A program made the translations under genes and the position numbers. Positions 32,472 through 40,606 of a stretch of DNA of 64,000 bases are shown piece by piece (within the stretch, counting starts at the first letter, position 1; every line of letters starts with the position of its first letter). The notes under the pieces were generated by a model, which worked only from the letters and a program-made list of their open reading frames with translations, searched no databases and was not told where the DNA came from. Source of the DNA: Terriglobia bacterium (GTDB lineage: Bacteria; Acidobacteriota; Terriglobia; Acidiferrales; UBA7541); NCBI GenBank assembly GCA_020073585.1, contig JAIQEV010000008.1, forward strand, positions 29,989-93,988. The letters run 5' to 3'.

Positions 32472-32699
32472 TTAAGTGTGTACGACCTCCGCCCTTGCGC
32501 TGGCCAAGACGCCCTCAATCCACGCAGAGCGGTCGCGGATGGCAGCGAGAAGCACCCGGCGCACGGCACTTTCCTCGTTCGCCGTCAATCGGATGTGGCC
32601 GTTCTCAACAAGAGAAAGCCGCGTGCGGTCGAGCCCAGCGCAATTTGCGGCTGCGAACTGGCTTAACCCCGAAGCCTCGCGAAGTGATTTCAAGTCCAT
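32472..32699 (-). CDS. Cro/CI-type repressor
   Basis: 75 residues. XRE helix-turn-helix MDLKSLREASGLSQFAAANCAG...RLSLVENGHIRLT, then an amphipathic C-terminal helix. Size fits a minimal lambda-type regulator. ATG 32699 has a strong GGAGGAGGGG site; an upstream extension of 18 residues lacks one. Its location upstream of the replication genes suggests it controls the lysogeny-like state. Confidence 0.78.
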   Translation of the reverse strand: MDLKSLREASGLSQFAAANCAGLDRTRLSLVENGHIRLTANEESAVRRVLLAAIRDRSAWIEGVLASARAEVVHT

Positions 32700-32880
32700 C
32701 AACCCCTCCTCCATCACGCACCACAGCGTGATTGTACGAGATCGTTTTACCATGCAGACTTAACGACTCAGCGGTCCGACATGTGCAAATCGCCTGTGTT
32801 TATGCGGCTTTCTGTAATTCTAGTGCCATGCCAAGGAGGGGTCAGAAGCGGATAAATTGAGGGATTTTGCGTGCGCAGAT
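32700..32880. promoter_or_regulatory. Intergenic regulatory region of the element
   Basis: 181 bp without a gene, between the repressor and the AT-hook gene. It must contain the repressor promoter. I see no clear -35/-10 pair or inverted repeat that I could defend. Confidence 0.3.
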
Positions 32881-33774
32881 TTAATCTGTTGTTTTGCCCA
32901 CGGCCTTGTGGCTCGCCGTACCTTCGGAGATCCTAGCGATGCGGCATGCGTAGTGGCGAGCGACAAATGCGGGGGTTAGAGGACCGGGGGTTGTCTTGGC
33001 CAAGTCTAAGAAAATCTCGCGCGGCACCAAATTGAACGGTCGAAACCTGTCCACCTGCCCCTGATGAAATCGGCTTTGAGTCAAAATGTTTAACTCCCGT
33101 CCGTGACATCCTAGAGCTTCCAGTTGAGAACGTATGGAATCTATGGTCTGAGATTCGCTCCAGGCGAGTAGTTCTACTCCCGCTAAACGGCGCAATTCTT
33201 TGTGGCGCTTATTTTCTTCGTCTTGGAGCCTCTCCTCGTCTGCGTTTCCGGCAAAGCGGATATACCGAACTGTTGGCAAGGGCTGCAAGACGTAATCCCG
33301 CCAAAGTTTTCCCCTACTTACTGTCGGGCATGAAGCGCGCGCGACTCGAATAAACTGCCGCGCTTGGAGACACAGAGGCTTTAATGCTCTGTACCAATGT
33401 CTGTATACATCACGGTCACTCGGAAGCAGGTCACGGCGCTCAAAGTCCTTGAGAATTTGATCTGCAACAACAGCAAAGCGGCGAATTTCAGTTAGTCGAC
33501 CTACCAGCTCGTAGAACGAAGTATCGAGGTTCGAACGGTCGACATTCTCATCCAGGTAATCTTCGATGGCTTGCAGATCGCCCTTCAGAATGCGCTCGTA
33601 GAAAGGTCGGAAACGAACATCCACGGGACTTCGCAGGGGATGCGAGGAAAATTCCCGTGCAATGAACCAGCCGTCTTCTTGAAGTACCCGCTTCTGCTCG
33701 GCTTTCGGAGGACGGCCGCGACCAGGCTTGCTCTGCGCAGCGGAAGAAGTGCTATGATGCTTCCGACTCTTCAC
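32881..33774 (-). CDS. Unknown protein with N-terminal AT-hook
   Basis: 297 residues. GRGRPPK near residue 20 is a textbook AT-hook that binds the minor groove of AT-rich DNA. The rest is helical with no family recognised; SNLDTSFYELVGRLTEIRRF and RDVYRHWYRALKPLC are its best conserved-looking parts. GTG start. Position between the toxin-antitoxin pair and the repressor suggests an early accessory or defence function; this is a guess. Confidence 0.6.
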   Translation of the reverse strand: MKSRKHHSTSSAAQSKPGRGRPPKAEQKRVLQEDGWFIAREFSSHPLRSPVDVRFRPFYERILKGDLQAIEDYLDENVDRSNLDTSFYELVGRLTEIRRFAVVADQILKDFERRDLLPSDRDVYRHWYRALKPLCLQARQFIRVARASCPTVSRGKLWRDYVLQPLPTVRYIRFAGNADEERLQDEENKRHKELRRLAGVELLAWSESQTIDSIRSQLEALGCHGRELNILTQSRFHQGQVDRFRPFNLVPREIFLDLAKTTPGPLTPAFVARHYACRIARISEGTASHKAVGKTTD

Positions 33775-33789
33775 AATCGTTGTACCTTC

Positions 33790-33813
33790 GCCCCGGTGCC
33801 AGCCGGGGCTTTT
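33790..33813 (+). terminator. Hairpin with T-run
   Basis: GCCCCGG / CCGGGGC stem with 6-base loop and TTTT on the plus strand, lying between the antitoxin stop and the AT-hook gene start. Similar in shape and sequence to 32430-32455. Confidence 0.5.
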
Positions 33814-33822
33814 CTTGAACCC

Positions 33823-34143
33823 TCACACCAGCGAGACTTCCAGTTCCAGCGTTGGTTTCTTTTGGGCGTGCAGCGATAGCGTGACGCCGCAGGCCGTGGC
33901 GATCTTCTCCAGCGTTTGCAGAGAATGCGCCGTGTACTCGGCATCTTCCAGGCGGGCGATCACAGATTGCGTCGTTCCGGCACGCTCGGCGAGCTGCACC
34001 TGGGAAAGTTTCGCCGCGTCCCGCATCTCGCGCACCAGCATCGCCAGGTCCACCTGCTTTAGGCTGCGGCGAAAGGCGCGACGAAACTTGACGCTCCGCT
34101 TCATTCTCTCCCTGACGTACTCCGCATGCTGATCTCGTTTCAT
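33823..34143 (-). CDS. HigA-type antitoxin (XRE family)
   Basis: 106 residues. Helix-turn-helix MRDAAKLSQVQLAERAGTTQSVIARLED followed by a dimerisation helix and basic N-terminal region. ATG overlaps the toxin stop (ATGA), toxin first, the order of higBA. Neutralises the RelE-fold toxin and represses the pair via the palindrome at 34559. An upstream reading-frame extension inside the toxin gene is rejected. Confidence 0.85.
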   Translation of the reverse strand: MKRDQHAEYVRERMKRSVKFRRAFRRSLKQVDLAMLVREMRDAAKLSQVQLAERAGTTQSVIARLEDAEYTAHSLQTLEKIATACGVTLSLHAQKKPTLELEVSLV

Positions 34144-34547
34144 AGCCCTGTCTCCTTTAGGATTCGCTCGCGCTCGGCCGCCGATTCGGGATAGCGATTG
34201 CGGTACCTGAGCCACAGGCTTCGCAACCTCCCCGCACGCAGGATCTCCGAGGGCGGAGTCTCCTGGGATTTCTTCTGAAACCCGGATGTGGCAACGACCA
34301 GCATCCCCGGCTGATAGAAATAGAGAACCCGGAAGATGCGGTCGAAGTGCTTGACCCGGAGCTCGAAGAGATCGCCGCCCAGCTTCTTGACGAACTTTCC
34401 CTGCATCCGCGTGCCCTGGGACCGCAGCCGTTCGACCAGCGCGAGAATCTTGGCAGCCGCCTCGTCGTCGAGCGACTCCAAGAACTCCCGCAGCGGGACT
34501 CGCCCGTTCGGGAGCACCACGTACTCGATGGTGAAGTCAACCGCCAA
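34140..34547 (-). CDS. HigB-type toxin (phage Gp49-like)
   Basis: 135 residues. RelE superfamily: VVLPNGRVPLREFLESLDD, ERLRSQGTRMQGKFVKKLGGDLFELRVKHFDRIFRVLYFY, then VVATSGFQKKSQETPPSEI, which is the Gp49-like signature (FxKKxxxTP). Probably a ribosome-dependent mRNase. The C-terminal extension is longer than usual. Followed directly by its antitoxin. Confidence 0.87.
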   Translation of the reverse strand: MAVDFTIEYVVLPNGRVPLREFLESLDDEAAAKILALVERLRSQGTRMQGKFVKKLGGDLFELRVKHFDRIFRVLYFYQPGMLVVATSGFQKKSQETPPSEILRAGRLRSLWLRYRNRYPESAAERERILKETGL

Positions 34548-34558
34548 ATCACACTCTC

Positions 34559-34587
34559 AATATAGCACTGACGCTATATTTCGTCAA
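34559..34587 (-). promoter_or_regulatory. Toxin-antitoxin promoter and operator
   Basis: Minus-strand TTGACG (34587-34582), 17-bp spacer, TATATT (34564-34559). The spacer and -10 are covered by the inverted repeat AATATAGC-N6-GCTATATT (34559-34580), an evident operator for antitoxin autoregulation. Confidence 0.75.
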
Positions 34588-34663
34588 TCAACGCCAGAGT
34601 CTTGCAGATTCTTTCACAAAGGACTTGACAGGTCAATAGAAATATGAGACAAGTGAGTCTCGT

Positions 34664-34885
34664 ATGACGAAACTCTCCACGCAAGAAGTAGCCCGCAAGG
34701 CCGGAATCGGTCGCGCAACGTTGGAACGCTGGTTGTCGAGCGGCGGACTGCGAGGACCTAAAACAGTCCGTTTCGGTAAGAGTGAATTTCGCGATTGGAC
34801 CGACCGCGACGTGAAGAGGGTCGTCAAGTTCAAACAAGAAAACTACCGCAAAGGCAGAGGCCGCAAGCCGAAGCCGAAGCGGTAG
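34664..34885 (+). CDS. Small helix-turn-helix protein (excisionase-like)
   Basis: 73 residues. MerR/HTH_17-like winged helix: LSTQEVARKAGIGRATLERWLSSGGLRGPKTVRFG, followed by a very basic tail (RKGRGRKPKPKR). Such proteins act as recombination directionality factors or regulators. Just upstream a GAGAC-N6-GTCTC inverted repeat (34644-34659) overlaps the expected ribosome-site region. Divergent from the toxin-antitoxin operon. Confidence 0.7.
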   Translation: MTKLSTQEVARKAGIGRATLERWLSSGGLRGPKTVRFGKSEFRDWTDRDVKRVVKFKQENYRKGRGRKPKPKR

Positions 34886-34894
34886 GAAGTAAGC

Positions 34895-34929
34895 GGGACG
34901 CGCCGGTGCTTAGAACACCGACACGCCCC
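34895..34929 (+). other. Long imperfect hairpin between small genes
   Basis: GGGACGCGCCGGTG can pair with CACCGACACGCCCC, 11 of 14 bases, 7-base loop. It lies between the excisionase-like gene and the 34957 gene. Could be a terminator, attenuator or RNA structure. Confidence 0.45.
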
Positions 34930-34956
34930 TGACCGAATGACACTTGGAGGTGTCAA

Positions 34957-35334
34957 ATGGCTTCACAGAGTGTAATCCATTCCGTCGAGCAGTCGAAACC
35001 CGCAGTCGTCCCTTTCCCCAAGGCAATTCCCGAGCAGGTCACCCAGGCAGAACTCGGTGAACTGCTCGACTCCCGCAGTCTGCTCGCCCAGCTTGAAAAG
35101 CAGGTGGGTAAACAGGAGGCCGCGATCCGCGAGCTTCTCGAAGCTGGCGCGTCTGTAGAGGCCGGGCCTCGCGTCGCCGAACTTAAGGAAGCGTTTCGCA
35201 GGAATATCGCTTGGCGTGATGTAGCCGAGCGTCTCGGGGATCGCCTCTATGGCGATGGCAAGGGCGGGGCGTACTGCAACAAGGTCTTGCAGTCCACCAA
35301 ACCCACGCGCACGCTCAGCCTTCAAGTCCAATAA
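34957..35334 (+). CDS. Small coiled-coil protein
   Basis: 125 residues, strong GGAGG ribosome site. Helical, with heptad-like segment LLDSRSLLAQLEKQVGKQEAAIRELLEAG. No family recognised. Flanked by stable hairpins on both sides (34895-34929 and 35348-35365), suggesting independent transcript processing or control. Confidence 0.6.
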   Translation: MASQSVIHSVEQSKPAVVPFPKAIPEQVTQAELGELLDSRSLLAQLEKQVGKQEAAIRELLEAGASVEAGPRVAELKEAFRRNIAWRDVAERLGDRLYGDGKGGAYCNKVLQSTKPTRTLSLQVQ

Positions 35335-35347
35335 TCCGAAACGCCCC

Positions 35348-35365
35348 GGCAGGTAGTTCCCTGCC
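35348..35365 (+). other. Hairpin after the coiled-coil gene
   Basis: GGCAGG-TAGTTC-CCTGCC, perfect 6-bp stem inside a GC-rich stretch, 14 bp after the stop. Lacks a T-run, so at most a weak terminator. Confidence 0.4.
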
Positions 35366-35439
35366 TGCTGGGCCGTCTGCGGCATTGTGCGCCTTGTCGC
35401 CGCACTGATGAGTAAATCAGGGCGCTTGAAGGAGATGAC

Positions 35440-36789
35440 ATGCCAACCGGCCGACTGCGCGAAGGACGCGCACTTAACCATCACGCAGAGAATGCCCAAC
35501 GTCTGGACGCCTTCCTAAGAGAGCTCGAAGGTAGGGGCTTCTCTCCGCATACCATTGTCGGTTATCGCCAGAGCGTGAAGGACTTCCTCGACTTTACACT
35601 CGGACTGAGCATGGCCGAGGTTAGCCACCACGAAATCAGCGAATGGCTGCACTTCCTGCAGACGAAAAGTGTTTCCCGGTCAACGGTCGCCCGGAATCTC
35701 TACGCTGTCCGCTCATTCTTCAAGTACGCAATAGTCGCTGGCGTCAGGGCGGATTCACCGGCGGTTCTCATCGAAGGGCCACGCGTACCGCGCCCGCTCC
35801 CCCATTGGCTGTCTGTGGCCGAACTGCGGCAACTCATCGCTGCCGCCGATAATCCCAGGGACCGCGCTCTCGTTGAGTTCATGTGGGCAACCGGATGCCG
35901 GATCGCTGAGGTTGTCGGCGCCCGCATGGAGAACATCAACTGGAACACCCGCACCGTGAAGGTCCTGGGCAAGGGGAACAAGGAGCGCCTTGTTCCCTTG
36001 GGTAAAAAGGCAGTCGAATCGTTGCAGACCTATTTGCGGGCCTTTCCACATATTCGCGACACAGGCCCATTGTTCCGTGCGGAATTACCGGAGCAAGCAG
36101 GCGGTGTCCAGCTTCAGCGCGGGCAGAGCTGGATTGCATTCTATCGCGAGAATCGCACCTTCCCGGATGGCACGGTCAAGAGAGTGCTCCGAGGCAAAAG
36201 CCTAGGCACACTCGGCGAGCGGAAGCGGACCGGTCCGAAACCTGACGCAGCGATCACGCAAGCCGCTGGTCTGCGCAAGGCGGGTCTAACCTGGCCTGAG
36301 ATTTACGCATACGTGTCGCCAAACGCTGAGTTGACCCGCGAGAAGCAACGTCTGCTTCAGTCCGCGGTCTATAACCGGTTCGATGACTCAAAGCGGAAGC
36401 CGCAGACGCCATCCAATCAAATCGCGACGTACGACGAGGCTCGGGCGAAGACACAGGAACTCGTCGCCAGCCTCCGCGACAAGTCTCCGCGCAAACTGGC
36501 GCACACCCTTAATCCAAACGCGCCGATGGACGCGAGATCGGTTCGCCGCATTCTCCGTGAACTTGGAGTGAAGGCAGGAATCGGCAAGGTCACCCCGCAC
36601 ATGCTGCGGCACAGTTTTGCCACGCATCTCCTCGAAGGCGGAGCGGACCTCCGCGCCATTCAGGAGCTACTCGGCCACTCGTCCATCATCACCACGCAAA
36701 TTTACACACACTGCTCGTCAGTCCATCTGCGCGAGACGTTAGAGAAAGCACACCCACACTGGCAGGAGGAACGCGATGAAGAAAAATGA
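35440..36789 (+). CDS. XerC/D-like tyrosine recombinase with internal insertion
   Basis: 449 residues versus ~300 for XerC/D. Core-binding domain 15-110, then Arg154 (ATGCRIAEVV), LGKGNKERLVPLG, His387-x-x-Arg390 (TPHMLRHSFATHLLEGG), His413 (LGHSSIITT) and Tyr422 (IYTH): all catalytic residues are present. Between about residues 215 and 360 is a ~145-residue insertion. It begins WIAFYRENRT...KRVLRGKSLGTLGE, similar to the arm-binding domain at the N-terminus of the element's integrase, and continues with a helix-turn-helix-like AGLRKAGLTWPEIYAYV. First gene of a three-gene overlapping operon. Confidence 0.9.
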   Translation: MPTGRLREGRALNHHAENAQRLDAFLRELEGRGFSPHTIVGYRQSVKDFLDFTLGLSMAEVSHHEISEWLHFLQTKSVSRSTVARNLYAVRSFFKYAIVAGVRADSPAVLIEGPRVPRPLPHWLSVAELRQLIAAADNPRDRALVEFMWATGCRIAEVVGARMENINWNTRTVKVLGKGNKERLVPLGKKAVESLQTYLRAFPHIRDTGPLFRAELPEQAGGVQLQRGQSWIAFYRENRTFPDGTVKRVLRGKSLGTLGERKRTGPKPDAAITQAAGLRKAGLTWPEIYAYVSPNAELTREKQRLLQSAVYNRFDDSKRKPQTPSNQIATYDEARAKTQELVASLRDKSPRKLAHTLNPNAPMDARSVRRILRELGVKAGIGKVTPHMLRHSFATHLLEGGADLRAIQELLGHSSIITTQIYTHCSSVHLRETLEKAHPHWQEERDEEK

Positions 36790-37399
36790 ACGGCAACCAG
36801 AAATCGAACTGCTTCCTTCACCGGCAGCAATCGTTCGTGCGCGCACTGGCGTCGACGAAGCCGAACTTCACCGGCTTGTGCAACAAAAGGTCGCCGAGAT
36901 TATGGCCGAACGTGACGCGCTCGTGTTTGAGCCATTCTTCCGCAGCCGGCAGATTGCCTACGAACTGAAACGCCTGCAAAGCGTGCCGGAACAGCGGAAG
37001 TGGAGCATATCCTTCGAGCGCTACGGCTGCCTGATTTGTGAAACGCGAGAGAGGAGTCATGCCGCCAACGGGATGTGCAGCCAATGCCATGCCCGGTGGT
37101 TCGCAAGATTGACGCAAATAATTGCGGAGGGAATCAAAGGAGAACCGGCGCGGCCCGCAAGGGGGACTCCGCGGGCCGAGAGGCTTCTACCCACGAACGG
37201 ACCAAGCGACGGCGTACATCGCTGTTGGTACGAGCGCAGCAACGAAACGGACAAGCTCCTGTACAGGCGCGTCGCAAAGCAGTTGGGGGTAACCCCGTCG
37301 CACGTCCGCCTTGTGGCGCACGGCCAGCGGCATTCTGAGGCTGTTTCAGCCGCGCTCAGGGAGGAGAGCAAGCGGCTCTTCAACGGAGGTGAAAAATGA
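36776..37399 (+). CDS. Zinc-ribbon and helix-turn-helix protein
   Basis: 207 residues. Central CLICET...GMCSQCHARW is a four-Cys zinc ribbon (CxxC...CxxC). The C-terminal region LYRRVAKQLGVTPSHVRLVAHGQRHSEAVSAALREE is a helix-turn-helix. No family recognised. It overlaps the tyrosine recombinase by 14 bp and the serine recombinase by ATGA, so the three are co-translated; a DNA-binding accessory factor for recombination is likely. Confidence 0.7.
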   Translation: MKKNERQPEIELLPSPAAIVRARTGVDEAELHRLVQQKVAEIMAERDALVFEPFFRSRQIAYELKRLQSVPEQRKWSISFERYGCLICETRERSHAANGMCSQCHARWFARLTQIIAEGIKGEPARPARGTPRAERLLPTNGPSDGVHRCWYERSNETDKLLYRRVAKQLGVTPSHVRLVAHGQRHSEAVSAALREESKRLFNGGEK

Positions 37400-38031
37400 G
37401 AGTCGCAATCTACGCCAGGGTGAGCACGATCGGCCACGGCCAGTCACCCGAAATGCAAACCCACGAGCTTCGGGAGTACTGTCAGCGGAGGGGGTGGGAA
37501 CTGGCCGGGGAGTACGTGGACGCTGGGGTGAGCGGGGCGAAGGATCGCAGGCCGGAGCTTGACCGGATGATGGCCGACGCGCACCGGCGCAAGTTCGACG
37601 TGGTAGCAGTCTGGAAGTTCGACCGCTTTGCCCGGTCGGTGTCCCACCTGCTCCGGGCGCTGGACACCTTCCGCGCGCTCGGCGTCGAGTTCGTTAGCCT
37701 GTCCGAGTCACTCGACACCGCCACGCCGGCGGGCCGAATGGTCTTCACCGTCCTGGGCGCCGTGGCCGAGCTGGAGAGGAGCCTGATCGTGGAGCGGGTG
37801 AGAGCAGGGTTGCGGAATGCCCGCGCGAAGGGCAAGCGGCTGGGCAGGCCGCGCGTCGCCGTGGACGTTCGCAGGATTGCCGCGCTGCGCGCTCAGGGGC
37901 TCGGCTGGAAGAAGATCGCCCGTGAGATTGGGATTGGAGTCAGCACCGTACTCCGCGTTGCCCGGGAAGGGGGTACGACAATCCCGCTCGAACAGCGCGC
38001 CGTAACCCCCACATTCTCAGCGCACGTTTGA
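37396..38031 (+). CDS. Serine recombinase (resolvase/invertase)
   Basis: 211 residues. Catalytic Ser10 in AIYARVST, then VDAGVSGAKDRRPELDRMM, VWKFDRFARSVSHL, SESLDTATPAGRMVF and the long E-helix AELERSLIVERVRAGLRNARAKGKRLGRPR. C-terminal helix-turn-helix ALRAQGLGWKKIAREIGIGVSTVLRV. Small resolvase/invertase subfamily. A serine and a tyrosine recombinase in one operon is unusual. Confidence 0.93.
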   Translation: MRVAIYARVSTIGHGQSPEMQTHELREYCQRRGWELAGEYVDAGVSGAKDRRPELDRMMADAHRRKFDVVAVWKFDRFARSVSHLLRALDTFRALGVEFVSLSESLDTATPAGRMVFTVLGAVAELERSLIVERVRAGLRNARAKGKRLGRPRVAVDVRRIAALRAQGLGWKKIAREIGIGVSTVLRVAREGGTTIPLEQRAVTPTFSAHV

Positions 38032-38167
38032 GGTCTTCGAGTGGTTCGGAAAAGAGTAGGTTTTGGAAGGGTGCCGAGTGTCCGTTAAGATCAGATGGCG
38101 CGCGGCACAATGGCGCCCAATAGATATTACCTTCTAGGACATCTCTGAAGACTTCTTATTCACCTGC

Positions 38168-39724
38168 GTGCCAGCATTGGGTGTGCCTCGAACTCATTCG
38201 ACGTTGAAGTCGGCAACGAGATCGCGCCGCGTCGCGCCCTTCCCGTTCAAGCCGTCAGGAGTCGTCGACACCCGGGTCATCTACTGTGGAGACAACCTCG
38301 ACAAACTGGCCGGACTTCCGGAAGCCTGCGTTGATCTGATTTACATCGATCCACCGTTCAATTCCAACCGCAACTACGAAGTGTTTTGGGGCGAGGCAAG
38401 GGAGAAGCGCGCCTTCGATGACCGGCATGCCAGCACCCAAGCGTACATCGAGTTTATGCGCCCGCGCTGCGTAGCGCTGGCGCGTGTGCTCAAGAAGACG
38501 GGCAGCTTCTACTATCACTGCGACTGGCACGCATCGCACTACGTCAAGGTGATGCTCGACCAACTTTTTGGAGAGAACAATTTCGTTAACGAAGTTGTCT
38601 GGAAGCGTTCCGGCTCCCACAACGACGCGAAGCAAGGTAGCAAGCATTACGGTCGGACACATGATGTGCTGTTGTTCTATTGCGGCGGCAGCCACGAATA
38701 CACCTGGAATCAGCAGTACGTTCCGCTCCACGAGAGCTACGTCGATTCACACTACTCACAACGGGACGAACAAGGAAGGCCGTTTCAATGGACCGACCTC
38801 CGGGCGCCTGGCGGAGCCGCGCCAGCGAAGGGAAATCCCCACTACAAAGTCCTCGGAGTTGATGGCTACTGGCGGTACACGCAGGAAAAGATGGAGCAAT
38901 TCATCCGCGATGGTCGCGTGGCCATTCCGCCGAGTGGCAGAGTGCCACGTTATAAGAGATTTCTCGATGAATCGAAAGGACTTCCCATCGGCAGCGTATG
39001 GGATGACATAAGTCCCATCAACTCACAAGCAAAGGAGTCGATCGGGTATCCGACGCAGAAACCACTTCCACTTCTTGAACGGATTATCCAGACGAGCAGC
39101 GATGAAAACGCCATCGTGCTCGACGCCTTCTGCGGGTGTGGGACGGCCGTGGTTGCCGCCCAGAAGCTGAACCGACAATGGATCGGGATCGATATGTCGC
39201 CCACGGCGTGCCGCGTCATGGCGAAGCGACTGCGTGACGTCTGCAGGCTGCCGGAGGATGAGAATCTGTGGAAGGCCGGGCGCGGTTTCATCGTGCGCGA
39301 TCTTCAGTGGTCGGCGGATAAGCTCCGCACCATGCCACCATTCGAGTTTGAGAATTGGGCTGTGATCGCTCTCGGCGGGATCCCCAACAAAACACAAGTT
39401 GGTGACATGGGCATCGACGGCCGTATTTATCCTGCCTCTACAGCCACGCGGAAGATGGGCAAGTCGACCGGGCATCTTGAGTTTATGGATGTGTGGTATC
39501 CCGTCCAGGTGAAGCAGAAGGATAAGGCCGGACGTCCTGACATTGACGCCTTTGAAGCGATGATGACCCGCGCAGATCGCACCAAGGGCTTCTTTGTGTC
39601 CTTCGACTATTCCAAGGACGCGCTGATCGAGATTGATGCGTTCTTTCGCAAGAGCAGTAAAATCATCATCCCGCTAACCGTCGACGAGATTCTGAATGAA
39701 CAGATCGCCCGAAAGCTGGCGTAA
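38168..39724 (+). CDS. DNA methyltransferase fused to PD-(D/E)XK-like nuclease domain
   Basis: 518 residues. Amino-methyltransferase with motif IV DPPF (61-64) before motif I DAFCGCGTA (319-327), the beta-class order, so N6-adenine or N4-cytosine. The C-terminal ~120 residues form a second domain: FEFENWAVIALGG, MGIDGRIY with Asp417, and VQVKQK at 446-450 (Q447-x-K449), matching the Mrr/type IV restriction pattern D...QxK. This would make a one-protein restriction-modification enzyme. GTG start; alternatives downstream possible. Confidence 0.85.
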   Translation: MPALGVPRTHSTLKSATRSRRVAPFPFKPSGVVDTRVIYCGDNLDKLAGLPEACVDLIYIDPPFNSNRNYEVFWGEAREKRAFDDRHASTQAYIEFMRPRCVALARVLKKTGSFYYHCDWHASHYVKVMLDQLFGENNFVNEVVWKRSGSHNDAKQGSKHYGRTHDVLLFYCGGSHEYTWNQQYVPLHESYVDSHYSQRDEQGRPFQWTDLRAPGGAAPAKGNPHYKVLGVDGYWRYTQEKMEQFIRDGRVAIPPSGRVPRYKRFLDESKGLPIGSVWDDISPINSQAKESIGYPTQKPLPLLERIIQTSSDENAIVLDAFCGCGTAVVAAQKLNRQWIGIDMSPTACRVMAKRLRDVCRLPEDENLWKAGRGFIVRDLQWSADKLRTMPPFEFENWAVIALGGIPNKTQVGDMGIDGRIYPASTATRKMGKSTGHLEFMDVWYPVQVKQKDKAGRPDIDAFEAMMTRADRTKGFFVSFDYSKDALIEIDAFFRKSSKIIIPLTVDEILNEQIARKLA

Positions 39725-39857
39725 GTCATTAGGCGCCGGCTTGCGAGAGTGCCGTTATAGACGCGCCCTGGCAGGCGAAACGGATACTGGCAATCATCGA
39801 CTATCGGCCCAGAAACCGACTTCGTCCCCCGCGAACTCGCGGTAACTGCTCTTCTAT

Positions 39858-40250
39858 GTGGTATCCTCGCCGTCGATGGCCTCAGCCGTCAGCGTCGGTC
39901 AGGCAGCGGAGCGCTCCGCGTTAGTTCGGAGAGCTCGGCGTCTCGCCGATGAAGTCGAAAGTCTCTGCGGCCACCTACAGAAAATAGGCGCTCTTTCCAC
40001 CATCCGGCGATTCATGGCCCTACACTCAGCGGGAAATCCCGACTTCGACATGCTCGACGCTGCGAAGAATTTGCGTTCCTACGCCGGCGTCCTCTCGATC
40101 ATCGCCAGAACGTCACCAAAACCGGAGATCGCCTCTGTGAAGCAGACCCGCCCCAGGCCCCCTAGCACATTGCCGCGCAAGCGCGTCGAGCATAATCCGT
40201 CACCGCAGAAACGCGGCCGGCAGATTCATCGTGTGGCCCTCAACTTCTAG
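39858..40250 (+). CDS. Small hypothetical protein
   Basis: 130 residues, GTG start (ATG 39876 possible). The first half is helical (AERSALVRRARRLADEVESLCGHLQKIG); the C-terminus is basic and proline-rich (RPRPPSTLPRKRVEHNPSPQKRGRQ). No family. Weak support: plausible codon use and position after the methyltransferase. Confidence 0.4.
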   Translation: MVSSPSMASAVSVGQAAERSALVRRARRLADEVESLCGHLQKIGALSTIRRFMALHSAGNPDFDMLDAAKNLRSYAGVLSIIARTSPKPEIASVKQTRPRPPSTLPRKRVEHNPSPQKRGRQIHRVALNF

Positions 40251-40606
40251 CTGCAAATCCCTCTTCTTTTTAAAAGTACGAAAATCACCACGAGCCGATC
40301 TGAGCCTCGGAGAAACCGTCAAAGCCCTTTTCCCTTGAGGCGGAAAGCCGTCCTTACAGCCTGCGTTCCTTTGCGTTCCTGGGCATCTCTCACGCTGTCA
40401 CTCTTGGTCCTCAGACCCGCCGCGGGTCAAACTGAGCAATAAGGAAGCCGCCGCACCTACCCTCCAGCACTATTTTTCTCACTTGGTGACGGGCCACGAA
40501 AGCCTGTTTTATGCCTGTTCTTAGGCATTGTCGGCTCACCCACACTTTCCCCTGTTCTTTCTCCTGTTCTCAGGAGACCGCGGCGCCCAGGACCTCAGCA
40601 TCTTCG
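40251..40606. other. Non-coding gap at convergent gene ends
   Basis: 356 bp between the plus-strand methyltransferase side and the minus-strand late block. Holds a small inverted repeat ATGCCT-N6-AGGCAT (40511-40528) and repeated CCTGTTCT motifs just after it. No convincing gene or terminator. Confidence 0.4.
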
